Part shown: positions 15,622 through 23,838 of the stretch, piece by piece
Position numbering within the stretch: position 1 is the stretch's first letter
How the letters are laid out: every line of letters begins with the position of its first letter
Source of the DNA: Pandoraea commovens
GTDB lineage: Bacteria; Pseudomonadota; Gammaproteobacteria; Burkholderiales; Burkholderiaceae
Reading direction: 5' to 3'
Length of the DNA stretch: 64,000 nucleotides
NCBI RefSeq assembly: GCF_902459615.1
Contig: NZ_CABPSA010000001.1
Location: 930,001 to 994,000 of the forward strand
Made by a program: the position numbers and the translations under genes
Notes under the pieces: model-generated
Seen by the model: the letters and a program-made list of their open reading frames with translations, nothing else
Database searches by the model: none
What the model was told of the DNA's origin: nothing

Positions 15622-17617
15622 GCAAAGCTCCCTTGAATTCTTCTGCACCCACGCGTCCGAGCGTATCGATGAAGCGCTCGCCCTCGTTACGCAGCTTCAG
15701 GTAGCGTCCGAGGATGTTTTCGATCACTTGCGGCACCGCTTCGTATGAGACCCCCGGGCCGAGAATCTTGCCGACGGCCGCGTTATCGTCCGCCGAACCG
15801 CCCAGCGTGATCTGATAGTTTTCCTTGCCCGCCTTGTCCACACCGAGAATGCCGATGTGCGCCACGTGGTGATGCGCGCAAGCGTTGATGCAGCCCGACA
15901 CGTTGAGCGTCACCGGGCCGATATCGCGCTGTTGCTCCTCCGTGAAGCGCAGCGCGATACGCTGCGCCACCGGCACCGAACGGGCGTTAGCCAGCGCGCA
16001 ATAGTCCAGCCCCGGGCACGCAATCGCGTCTGAAATCAGACCGATGTTCGGCGTCGCCAGACCGTTGGCCTTCAACTGCTTCCACAGTGCATGCAATTCG
16101 TCGCGCTTCACGTGCGGCAGCACGAGGTTCTGCTCGTGCGTCACGCGCAGTTCGCTGAACGAGTACTGATCGGCCAGATCGGCCAGCACCAGCATTTCCT
16201 GCGCACTCGCGTCCCCCGGAATACCGCTGGCAGGCTTGAGCGAGACGACCGCGCTGATATAGCCCGGCGCTTTATGCTCGTGCGTGCAGGTGTCGACCCA
16301 GTGCTTGAAGTCGATGTCGTTCGCGTAGGCTTGTGCGAAGACGCTCGACTCGGCGGGCAGCGTTTCGAATTCGGGGAGGATGAAACGCTCGCCAATCGCC
16401 GCGATGACGTTCTCCGCAAGCGGACGATGCGTCTGTGCAATGCGTGCGAACTCTTCCTCGATCATCTCGATGAACTTCGCGGGCTGCATTTCCTTGATGA
16501 GGATCTTGATGCGCGCCTTGTAGATGTTGTCGCGACGGCCCAGCGCGTTGTACACACGCAGAATCGCCTCGACGAAGCGCAGCAGATCGGCCTCGGGCAA
16601 CCACTCGCGCACGAGCGTGCCCACGATCGGGGTGCGGCCCAGCCCGCCGCCCGCATAGATCTGGAAGCCGACTTCGCCCCGCTCGTTCGTGCGCGCCAGA
16701 ATGCCGATGTCATGGAAACGCACGGCGGCGCGGTCCGTCTGACCGCCGGTAATGGCGATCTTGAACTTGCGCGGCAGGTACGTGAATTCGGGGTGATCGG
16801 TCGACCATTGACGCAGAATCTCGGCGTACACGCGCGGGTCGACGACTTCGTCCTTGGCCGCACCGGCGAACTGATCGGTCGTTACGTTGCGGATGCAGTT
16901 ACCGCTCGTCTGAATGGCGTGCAGATCGACGTCCGCCAGTGCCGACAGAATGTCCGGCGAATCGGTGAGCGTCGGCCAGTTGAATTGCAGGTTCTGACGC
17001 GTGGTGAAGTGACCGTAACCCTTGTCGTAGCGATTCGCCACGTAGGCCAACTGACGCAGCTGAACCGCGCTCAGCGTGCCGTACGGAATCGCAACGCGCA
17101 GCATGTAGCCGTGCAGTTGCAGGTACAGGCCGTTCATCAGACGGTAGACCTTGAAGTCGTCCTCGCTGAGTTCGCCGCTCAGACGGCGCGCCACCTGCTG
17201 ACCGAATTCGTTCGCGCGATCCTTGAGGTACTCACGCTCCGACGGGTCATACCGATAGATGCCCGCATGTTCCGGGGCGACGGTCAGGGCCGGGGCATGC
17301 GCCAGTGCGGCTTGCGTACCCGCGTCGGCTGCCTGCTTACCGAGGTCTTCGCGCACCGAAGGGCCGCGCGCGCGCAGTTGCTCGCGAAAGTCCACCGGCA
17401 CCGGGCCAGCTTCGCTCAGTTCTGCCGGACGTGGCACGGGATCGACGATCAGATTGGCAGCAGCGGACGCCTTGGCGGCGGCTTGCGCCTGATCGAGACC
17501 GTCGGCATCGAACACATGCGCCTGCGTCAGATCGTCTACCCAGTTGTGTTGTTCATCCAGCCAGACGACCAGACCGTCTTTGAGCCGGTTCGCCGAAATC
17601 AGATTGCCTGCGTTCAT
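15611..17617 (-). CDS. cysI: assimilatory sulfite reductase hemoprotein with N-terminal DUF2849
   Basis: A 668-residue protein. It reduces sulfite to sulfide with a siroheme-[4Fe-4S] centre. The C-terminal iron-sulfur ligands are CPGLDYC and CINAC. The ferredoxin-like halves are recognised by YGHFTTRQNLQF and ELRVTHEQNLVL. The first 70 residues (ISANRLKDGLVVWLDEQHNWVDDL) look like DUF2849, which in other bacteria is a separate small protein next to cysI. The fusion explains the length, about 100 residues more than usual. Regulation by CysB would be expected, and the AT-rich region above 17617 could hold its site. Confidence 0.92.
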   Translation of the reverse strand: MNAGNLISANRLKDGLVVWLDEQHNWVDDLTQAHVFDADGLDQAQAAAKASAAANLIVDPVPRPAELSEAGPVPVDFREQLRARGPSVREDLGKQAADAGTQAALAHAPALTVAPEHAGIYRYDPSEREYLKDRANEFGQQVARRLSGELSEDDFKVYRLMNGLYLQLHGYMLRVAIPYGTLSAVQLRQLAYVANRYDKGYGHFTTRQNLQFNWPTLTDSPDILSALADVDLHAIQTSGNCIRNVTTDQFAGAAKDEVVDPRVYAEILRQWSTDHPEFTYLPRKFKIAITGGQTDRAAVRFHDIGILARTNERGEVGFQIYAGGGLGRTPIVGTLVREWLPEADLLRFVEAILRVYNALGRRDNIYKARIKILIKEMQPAKFIEMIEEEFARIAQTHRPLAENVIAAIGERFILPEFETLPAESSVFAQAYANDIDFKHWVDTCTHEHKAPGYISAVVSLKPASGIPGDASAQEMLVLADLADQYSFSELRVTHEQNLVLPHVKRDELHALWKQLKANGLATPNIGLISDAIACPGLDYCALANARSVPVAQRIALRFTEEQQRDIGPVTLNVSGCINACAHHHVAHIGILGVDKAGKENYQITLGGSADDNAAVGKILGPGVSYEAVPQVIENILGRYLKLRNEGERFIDTLGRVGAEEFKGALHVD

Positions 17618-17772
17618 TCGATGCTCTCGATACTTGTAGTTTTGGCCGCGAGTTGGGGGAAAACAATTCGCGATTAGAACCGCAGGCTATCAAGAGGCGC
17701 GGGAATATACGAATATTGACTAGTTATGTAGGCATTACGAGATGTTGTTTGGCGAAAAATTGATGTAGATAC

Positions 17773-17788
17773 CTGTATTTTTATACAG
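17773..17788 (+). promoter_or_regulatory. LexA-like SOS box
   Basis: CTGTATTTTTATACAG fits CTGT-N8-ACAG with perfect 6-bp arms around TTTT. A possible promoter (TTGATG at 17760, TATACA at 17782, 16-bp spacer) overlaps it and points to the gene at 17836, 48 bases downstream. Confidence 0.6.
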
Positions 17789-17835
17789 TAGTCGTGCTAC
17801 ATTTCCCATCATTCCATTTCATCGTGAGTGACACC

Positions 17836-18081
17836 ATGAGCGACGCCAAATCCATCAAGTTCATCGTCGTGCCGTATCGCAAGAACAAGGACGGCGTATT
17901 ACAGCCAGGTGAGTTGCGTCAGGCGAGCACGGAGTTCGGTGCGGTGCGCATTGCGCAGTCGATGGCCTCCGGCTTTGCGGGGATCGCCGCCTACGAAGTG
18001 CTGGTCGACGAAGAGGACGGCACGATGGACGCCCCGCGCGTGTTGTTCCAGGAAGGTGCCATTCCGGCGATGGCCGATTGA
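17836..18081 (+). CDS. small conserved hypothetical protein behind a LexA-like box
   Basis: An 81-residue protein from MSDAKSIKF. It is soluble and acidic. A beta strand (IKFIVVPYRK) is followed by a helix (EFGAVRIAQSMASGFAGIAAYEVLVDEEDG) and a short tail. It seems to be a compact alpha/beta protein conserved in related species, but I cannot name a family. If the upstream box is real it would be induced by DNA damage. It is transcribed away from cysI. Confidence 0.65.
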   Translation: MSDAKSIKFIVVPYRKNKDGVLQPGELRQASTEFGAVRIAQSMASGFAGIAAYEVLVDEEDGTMDAPRVLFQEGAIPAMAD

Positions 18082-18099
18082 ACGGATTGAATGGGCCGA

Positions 18100-18459
18100 T
18101 CAATCCGGCCGCGACGGGCGGGCAATGCTGTCGAACCGCTTGGTCTGACGCGGATGTTGCAAATTGCGCGTATCGAGCGCGTTATTCGTTGCCGCCACTT
18201 CCTGATCGCTCGGCCCCGTGGACGGCCCGTTGCGCTCGCTCACCGTCCGATTGATGCTCGCGCTGGCGGCATGAGCGTCGGTGACCGTTGCGGTCGGCTT
18301 GCCCACAGCGGCCACGGCGGTGCTCACCGCCGGTGTCTGATTCGACTGACGGATGCTGCCAAGATCGCTCGAACCGAGGTACGACTGTGCACTGGCATGA
18401 CCGAACGTCAGAAGGCCTGTCAGACATACAATGGCTGCGAAGAATTTGGTGTGGTTCAT
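18100..18459 (-). CDS. small secreted protein
   Basis: A 119-residue protein. The start MNHTKFF follows a GGGGGCCAT ribosome site. A signal peptide cleaved after GHASA (about residue 24) predicts export to the periplasm. The rest is polar, rich in Ser, Ala and Thr (SNQTPAVSTAVAAVGKPTATV) and probably largely unstructured. No family is recognised. Confidence 0.6.
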   Translation of the reverse strand: MNHTKFFAAIVCLTGLLTFGHASAQSYLGSSDLGSIRQSNQTPAVSTAVAAVGKPTATVTDAHAASASINRTVSERNGPSTGPSDQEVAATNNALDTRNLQHPRQTKRFDSIARPSRPD

Positions 18460-18539
18460 ATGGCCCCCGTTAGGTGATTCGTTAGCTTTCGACATGGAGC
18501 CATTGTCTCAGCGTCTTTTCGCGTTGTCGCCGACATAAA

Positions 18540-20114
18540 TCACAGTTGACGCCCGCCGCCACCTCTCGACTTCGTCCTAAGTACCACTGCACTGACGCGA
18601 TTGCGTCCATTTTGCTTGGCCAGACGCAGTTGCTCGCCCGCCGCCTTCAAAATCGCCTCGGCGCTATCGCACTCCGCCGCCCGCCCGGTGGCGGCCCCCA
18701 CGCTCACCGTCACCGTACCTGCCGTACTCCCCTCGTGACCGATATGCAGACGCTCGATATCACGACGCAGTTGCTCGGCCATGACTTCGGCCCCATGCGC
18801 GTCGGTGTCGGGCAGCACCACGGCAAACTCTTCTCCGCCGTAGCGCGCAGCCATATCGCTGTCGCGTCGCACATGCCCGCCGATATTTTTCGCGACGGCA
18901 CGCAGGACGTCGTCGCCAATCGAGTGGCCATAGGCGTCGTTGAAATGCTTAAAGTCGTCGATATCCGCGAACAGGATCGATAACGGGCTGCCCGAGCGTT
19001 TCGCACGCCGCCATTCGCTGCCGAGTTTGGCGTCCAGCGCCCGCCGATTGGCGAGTCCTGTGAGTCCATCGGTCATCGACAGGCTCATGAGCCGTGCAGC
19101 GGCCGCGGTCCTTGTGCGCATCGCGGCCACCAGCAACCAGGAGCCCGCCATCAGCGTGGCAGCACACGCGAGGGCAATCGCACCGAACAATAGGGCGTGG
19201 CGCTGCCATTCGTGCAGAAGGTCATCCGTCGACGGCGTGACTACGACGAACATCGATGCCCCCGGCACCCGCACTGACCGGTACTCGCTCGCCTGCGTCC
19301 CACGCGGAAATGCCAGCGCTGCCGCGAGATCGCCGTTACGCGCCGCGTTGCCCGGCAAAACGACAAGTTGGCCCGGTCTCGCACCCGCGCAAGGATCGCA
19401 GGCCAGCACCGTGCCCTTCTCTTCCACGATGTCGATGGATTTCAGATCGGCCGAATCCACGTCGCTCACCAGCGTGCTGAGACGATCCAGCCGCAGCGCA
19501 AGCACTGCGACCCCGGCAAACGAATGATCGGGGGCCGCGATGCGGCGCGTAAGCGCGACCGACAACCGGCCGCCATGAGTACGTGACGCGTAGGGCTGGG
19601 AGATATACAGGCCGAGCGACGGGCTGCTCTCATGCGAGCGGAAGTAATCGCGATCGGCCACGCTAACGGGGGCGCCCTGCGTCCGGTCGAGCGGCGCGGC
19701 AATGCGCCCGTTCTTGTCGACGACGTAAGCATCGTCCAGAAAGTCCCGGCTCAGCGCCTGTCCGAAGCGTACACGGTCGCGCATCCGGTCCGGAAACAGC
19801 GGCGTGGCCGGATCTTCCGCCTCACGCACCATCTCCATGAGCAGTGCATCGTAGACCGCGATGTTGCCGCCCAGGCTCGCCGCGACCACCGACGCCACAC
19901 TTTGCGCCCGCTCCAGCGCATGTTCGTGGCGCGCCTGCCGGTCGGCGCGCAGCAGCAGCGCTACGCCAGCGAGGATCGCCAGCGCGATGATCGTGCCGAT
20001 CACACCGATCATCCACGGGTAGTCGTCGAACTTGCGGGACACCGCTTGCAGCCGCTTACGGATCCAGTTTCCGGCCGGACTGCGCGAACTTGGTACACCT
20101 GAGCTTGTAGTCAT
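18540..20114 (-). CDS. membrane diguanylate cyclase
   Basis: A 524-residue protein. TM helices at about 34-56 and 305-332 enclose a Cache-type periplasmic sensor (VVDKNGRIAAPLDRTQG, ISQPYASRTHGGRLSVALTRRI). The C-terminal GGDEF domain has RYGGEEFAVVL and, five residues before it, RDSD as the RxxD inhibitory site. This predicts an active enzyme making cyclic-di-GMP from GTP with product feedback. No EAL domain is attached. The gene stands alone, with a DUF1275 gene 93 bases upstream on the same strand. Confidence 0.9.
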   Translation of the reverse strand: MTTSSGVPSSRSPAGNWIRKRLQAVSRKFDDYPWMIGVIGTIIALAILAGVALLLRADRQARHEHALERAQSVASVVAASLGGNIAVYDALLMEMVREAEDPATPLFPDRMRDRVRFGQALSRDFLDDAYVVDKNGRIAAPLDRTQGAPVSVADRDYFRSHESSPSLGLYISQPYASRTHGGRLSVALTRRIAAPDHSFAGVAVLALRLDRLSTLVSDVDSADLKSIDIVEEKGTVLACDPCAGARPGQLVVLPGNAARNGDLAAALAFPRGTQASEYRSVRVPGASMFVVVTPSTDDLLHEWQRHALLFGAIALACAATLMAGSWLLVAAMRTRTAAAARLMSLSMTDGLTGLANRRALDAKLGSEWRRAKRSGSPLSILFADIDDFKHFNDAYGHSIGDDVLRAVAKNIGGHVRRDSDMAARYGGEEFAVVLPDTDAHGAEVMAEQLRRDIERLHIGHEGSTAGTVTVSVGAATGRAAECDSAEAILKAAGEQLRLAKQNGRNRVSAVVLRTKSRGGGGRQL

Positions 20115-20207
20115 AGCGAATGGCCTGACAGCGATACCGGTGTGAAGATCGGCGAGGATGCCGCGCGCTAACGTGCATCAACATACATCAATGTGCGCCA
20201 AAGTCCT

Positions 20208-20957
20208 CTAACGCACATTCCGAGAGATGTCATCGAGCAGCGGCACGATAGCCAGCATGATGAGCACCACGGCGAGCGGAATCGTGGAGACGAAACCCAG
20301 ATGCTTGAAGCCCAGCGCCCCCGTCATGCCGCCCAGAAAGAACATACCCAGCAGCGCGCAGAGCAGTCGCAGCTTCTGCCGGTCACCGGTCACGCGCGGC
20401 AACTCCTGCGCCACACCCGGCCGGTTCCAGTAACCCATCTTGCCGAGTTCGATACCGATATCCGTTACGAGACCGGTTACGTGCGTCGTCCGAATTTCGG
20501 CCCGGGATATCTTGGTGATGATGGCGTTCTGCAAGCCCATCACATAGCACAGCAGTCCCACCGTGGCGGGCACGTACAAGACCCGGTGACTTTCCAGATT
20601 CGCGCCCATTACGCCGAACGTCAGCAGGAGCAGCGCTTCGAACATGAGCGGTGCCGCGTACTCGCTGTGGGTATGGTGGCGACGTCCCCAATGGATCAGC
20701 ACGCTCGATGTGGCCGCCCCGAGCAGGAACGACAGCAAAGCGCTTAGCCCCGCGAGCACCAGCACCAGTTGACCGAGCGCGAGATTATCGGAGAGCGACG
20801 CCACGATCCCCGACATATGCGACGTATATTGCCCGACGGCGAGAAAACCGCCTGCATTGGCCGCCCCGGCGACGAAAGCGAGCGAGCAGCCCAAACGCCG
20901 GTTCGCCGCATCCGTGCGCACCGGTTGGGTAAAGCCACGAAGGTAGTTGATCGGCAT
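20208..20957 (-). CDS. DUF1275 (YoaK) family membrane protein
   Basis: A 249-residue protein from MPINYLRGF. It has about six hydrophobic helices. Family signs are LAFVAGAANAGGFLAVGQYTSHMSG near the N-terminus and LCYVMGLQNAIITKISRAEIRTTHVTGLVTD in the middle. YoaK-like proteins sit in the inner membrane and their transport role is unclear. It is divergent from the BLUF photoreceptor gene, with 87 bases between start codons, so the two could share regulation. Confidence 0.85.
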   Translation of the reverse strand: MPINYLRGFTQPVRTDAANRRLGCSLAFVAGAANAGGFLAVGQYTSHMSGIVASLSDNLALGQLVLVLAGLSALLSFLLGAATSSVLIHWGRRHHTHSEYAAPLMFEALLLLTFGVMGANLESHRVLYVPATVGLLCYVMGLQNAIITKISRAEIRTTHVTGLVTDIGIELGKMGYWNRPGVAQELPRVTGDRQKLRLLCALLGMFFLGGMTGALGFKHLGFVSTIPLAVVLIMLAIVPLLDDISRNVR

Positions 20958-21044
20958 GACGCTGGAGTCCCCGGCTTCGCACTTGGAGTATTCTAATGTG
21001 CGTTGACGCAAAGTCGACGAGTGACTTGGGGGAGATCAACAATA

Positions 21045-21440
21045 ATGATCGAGTGCTACGCATACACCAGCCGAGCCCTACCCGATCTTGATCCGGTGGC
21101 GCTCTCGAAAATCATCGTGCATTCCCGCGGATTCAACGAGAGCTATGGCATCACCGGCCTGCTGCTTTACGACGGCACGACTTTCTATCAATACATCGAA
21201 GGGCCTGCCGAGCCGCTGGCGGATGCCCGCCAGCGCATCGAAGCGTCGCGTCACCACTCGTCCATCCAGGTGCTGCTCGACGGCACGCCCCGCCAGCCCG
21301 GCGCGTTCTCGACGTGGAGTCTCGGCTATCTGATGCTCGACGAGCCAGCGCACGCGCTGCATGCCTTCGTGATGCCCGCCGACCACGCGCAACTCGTGGG
21401 GGCCTTCAACGTGCTTGCGGAAAAGGCCGACGTGATGTGA
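21045..21440 (+). CDS. short BLUF blue-light photoreceptor
   Basis: A 131-residue protein from MIECYAYTS, with GGGGGAG as the ribosome site. The BLUF domain covers the whole protein. It should bind FAD through the Tyr in YAYTSRA, the Asn in SRGFNESYGITGLL and the Gln in FYQYIEGP. The Trp in FSTWSLGYLML matches the semi-conserved Trp near the flavin. Such single-domain proteins act by binding a partner. None is fused here, but a diguanylate cyclase lies about 900 bases away and several others in the window. A terminator follows at 21492. Confidence 0.9.
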   Translation: MIECYAYTSRALPDLDPVALSKIIVHSRGFNESYGITGLLLYDGTTFYQYIEGPAEPLADARQRIEASRHHSSIQVLLDGTPRQPGAFSTWSLGYLMLDEPAHALHAFVMPADHAQLVGAFNVLAEKADVM

Positions 21441-21491
21441 CCTCGGCTTGCGGGTACGTTCATATGCACAGTACCTGACCTTGAAAACAAC

Positions 21492-21522
21492 AACGCCGGG
21501 CCACCCTGAGGGACCCGGCGTT
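21492..21522. terminator. bidirectional terminator between BLUF and the binding-protein gene
   Basis: A 9-bp stem AACGCCGGG / CCCGGCGTT with A- and T-tracts on the two sides. It lies between two convergent genes and can serve both. Confidence 0.8.
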
Positions 21523-21566
21523 TTCGTGCCGCAGGCGTGACGCATATCACGCCCACGACAGCATCA

Positions 21567-22613
21567 TTACTGCTCGATCTGACGGTTCCAGCGCTGATCC
21601 CACTGCGCGCGACGCTGGTTGATGGCGTCCCAATCGACCGTCTTGATGTTCTTGGTCAGGTCGTCGAGCTTGCCCAGACGCGTCTGCATCGTGGCCGGGA
21701 CGGTAGCCTTCGGGTTCGTCGGGATGTACGCACCGGCGGCAGCGGCCAGCGACTGACCCTTGGCCGACAGCAGATACTGCGCGAGCTTCTGCGCCATCGC
21801 GTTGTCCGGGCTGTTCTTCACCACACACAGGTCGACGAGCAACTGCACCGCACCTTCCTTCGGCGCGACATAGCCGACCTGAATACCCTTGTCCTGAAGA
21901 TCGCTCACGGCCGTCGGCGTCAGCGGGAAGATCGCGGCTTCGCCCGTCTGGATCATCTCGGAGAGCTTGGCCGAGTTCGGGATGTACTCGACCACGTTCG
22001 GGCCGACTGTCGACGCCCACTTCGTGAAGCCCGGCTCGACGTTCGTCTCGCTGCCACCCCAGATGCGGTTCAGTGCGAGGAAGCCGTGAAGGCCGAACGT
22101 GCTGCTCGACGCCGACTGGAACACCACCTTACCCTTGAACTTCGGATCGGCGAAGTCGGTCCACGAGGTCGGTGCGGCCCAGCCCTTCTCCTTGAACAGT
22201 TTGGTGTTGTAGCCGATACCGGTCATGCCCAGTTGCACGCCGGCGCCCATATCGTCCTTCACGCGTGCGGACGGCATCAGCTCCTTGAGCACGGGCGAAT
22301 CGTCCAGCTTCTGGCACACGCCCATGCTGATGGCGCGCGCCATCACGCCGTCGTCCAGGAACACGACGTGCATTTGCGGGCTGTTACGGTTGGCAAGCAG
22401 CTTGGCCAGCACGTCCGACGACGTGCCCGGCACCACCACGACCTTCACGTTGTTGGCCTTCTCGAACTCCGGGAAGACCTGGCTCGTGTAAGCCTTTTCC
22501 ATCGGGCCGCCATTCATGCCGATGTAAAGCGTTTTGGACTGCGACCAGGCTGCGCTGCTAGCGCCCAATGCCAGCGCCGCAGCGCACATGACGACCTTCT
22601 TAGACAGCTTCAT
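21567..22613 (-). CDS. ABC transporter periplasmic binding protein (PotD/family 1 type)
   Basis: A 348-residue protein with a signal peptide cleaved near AAWSQ (residue 25). The body has the order of polyamine/iron-type binding proteins: FPEFEKANNVKVVVVPGTSSDVLAKLLA, MTGIGYNTKLFKEKGWAAPTSWTDFADPKFKGKV and a C-terminal helix region. It is the last gene of the seven-gene operon, 79 bases after the flavoprotein gene. It should capture the substrate for the importer encoded upstream. The ligand is not readable from the sequence. An amino acid- or opine-like compound fits the oxidases. Confidence 0.88.
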   Translation of the reverse strand: MKLSKKVVMCAAALALGASSAAWSQSKTLYIGMNGGPMEKAYTSQVFPEFEKANNVKVVVVPGTSSDVLAKLLANRNSPQMHVVFLDDGVMARAISMGVCQKLDDSPVLKELMPSARVKDDMGAGVQLGMTGIGYNTKLFKEKGWAAPTSWTDFADPKFKGKVVFQSASSSTFGLHGFLALNRIWGGSETNVEPGFTKWASTVGPNVVEYIPNSAKLSEMIQTGEAAIFPLTPTAVSDLQDKGIQVGYVAPKEGAVQLLVDLCVVKNSPDNAMAQKLAQYLLSAKGQSLAAAAGAYIPTNPKATVPATMQTRLGKLDDLTKNIKTVDWDAINQRRAQWDQRWNRQIEQ

Positions 22614-22692
22614 CGTGGTTCTCCTTGCGTTTCCAGGGTGTTAGGAATGTTGTTTGGGACGGACTCTGAACGTGTGGGATGCGTTGGGTTCC

Positions 22693-23838
22693 TCAGACTT
22701 CGGCGTGCGTGGCAGTGACTGCGGCAAAGCGGTCGACGGCGAAGGCATCGATCGGCGTGGCCGTCTCGCCTTGCGTCACCAGATCGGCCAGCACTTCGCC
22801 CACGCCCGGCGCGAGCAGGAAGCCCCCCCCCGAGAAGCCGAACGCATGCACCAGACGCGGTGTCGTGCGGCTCATGCCGATGATCGGGTTGTCGTCGGGC
22901 GTCTCGCCCTCCACCCCGCTCCACGTGCGAATCAGCAGCGCATTACGCAGCGCAGGCAGCAACGCGCACGCTTCTCGCATGACAGCGCGCGTGGTGTCGG
23001 CCGATGGCTGGGCGTATTCGCCGTCGCCTGTGCCGCGTCCGCCGCCGATCACGCAGTTGCCGCGCTCGACCTGCCGCGCATACACGCCGCCGCCATACAC
23101 GCCGAGGTTGTGTCCGACAAACTTGGGCAACGGCTCCGTCACCCACATGTTCGGGTAGATGGCATGCATCGGCACACGCTCGCCGAACGTGCCCGCAATG
23201 TGATTCGCCCACGCGCCGGAGGTATTGAGCAACCAGTCGCAACTCACGTGCAGTTCGTCGCCGGTTTCCGGTTTCGCCGTCAGTTGGAAGCGCACACCGT
23301 CGTGCGTCACCGACGTAATCGGCGTGCGCTCGCGAACGTCGGCACCGAGGGCGCGAGCGGCACGCGCGAATGCGGGCGAGACCAGACGCGGATTCGCGTG
23401 ACCGTCGCTCATGCACAGCGAACCGCCGACAGCCCCCTCCCCCAGCCACGGGAAGCGCTCGCGAAACTCCGCGCCGCGAAACACCGTCGTGGACAAGCCG
23501 TAGTTCTGTGCCATTGCCGACCACGCGTCGAGGGGTTCGAGATCGCTCTCGCGACGCGCAAGCCGCAAGTGGCCCGAGCGGACGAATTCACCGTCGATGC
23601 CGATCAGCTCAGGCAGACGATCCCAGATCCGACGCGCCCGCATGGCGAGCGGCAACTGCACTTCAGGACGGCCCTGACAGCGCACACCGCCGTAGTTCAC
23701 GCCGCTGGCCTGCGCGCCGCAATAGCGCCGCTCGAACAGCGCGACTTTCAGGCCACGCTCGGCCAGCGCCCGCGCGGCCGAGGCACCGACCAGCCCGCCA
23801 CCGGCGACGACCACGTCGTAATGCAAGGTCTCACTCAT
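22693..23838 (-). CDS. FAD-dependent oxidoreductase, DAO fold (opine oxidase B / HcnC type)
   Basis: A 381-residue protein from MSETLHYD, with GGAGGCGCGCG before the ATG. The Rossmann motif VVVAGGGLVGASAARALAERG binds FAD. The GGGRGTGDGEYAQPS region and VEGETPDDNPIIGM near the C-terminus are typical of glycine/D-amino acid oxidase-like flavoproteins. It overlaps the next upstream subunit gene by 8 bases. With that gene and the small iron-sulfur gene it forms a three-part membrane-linked dehydrogenase that oxidises C-N bonds of amino acid-like compounds. Confidence 0.88.
   Translation of the reverse strand: MSETLHYDVVVAGGGLVGASAARALAERGLKVALFERRYCGAQASGVNYGGVRCQGRPEVQLPLAMRARRIWDRLPELIGIDGEFVRSGHLRLARRESDLEPLDAWSAMAQNYGLSTTVFRGAEFRERFPWLGEGAVGGSLCMSDGHANPRLVSPAFARAARALGADVRERTPITSVTHDGVRFQLTAKPETGDELHVSCDWLLNTSGAWANHIAGTFGERVPMHAIYPNMWVTEPLPKFVGHNLGVYGGGVYARQVERGNCVIGGGRGTGDGEYAQPSADTTRAVMREACALLPALRNALLIRTWSGVEGETPDDNPIIGMSRTTPRLVHAFGFSGGGFLLAPGVGEVLADLVTQGETATPIDAFAVDRFAAVTATHAEV

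Noticed and set aside
16091-17677. 528-codon plus-strand frame opposite cysI
   Set aside because: Antisense shadow of the sulfite reductase gene.
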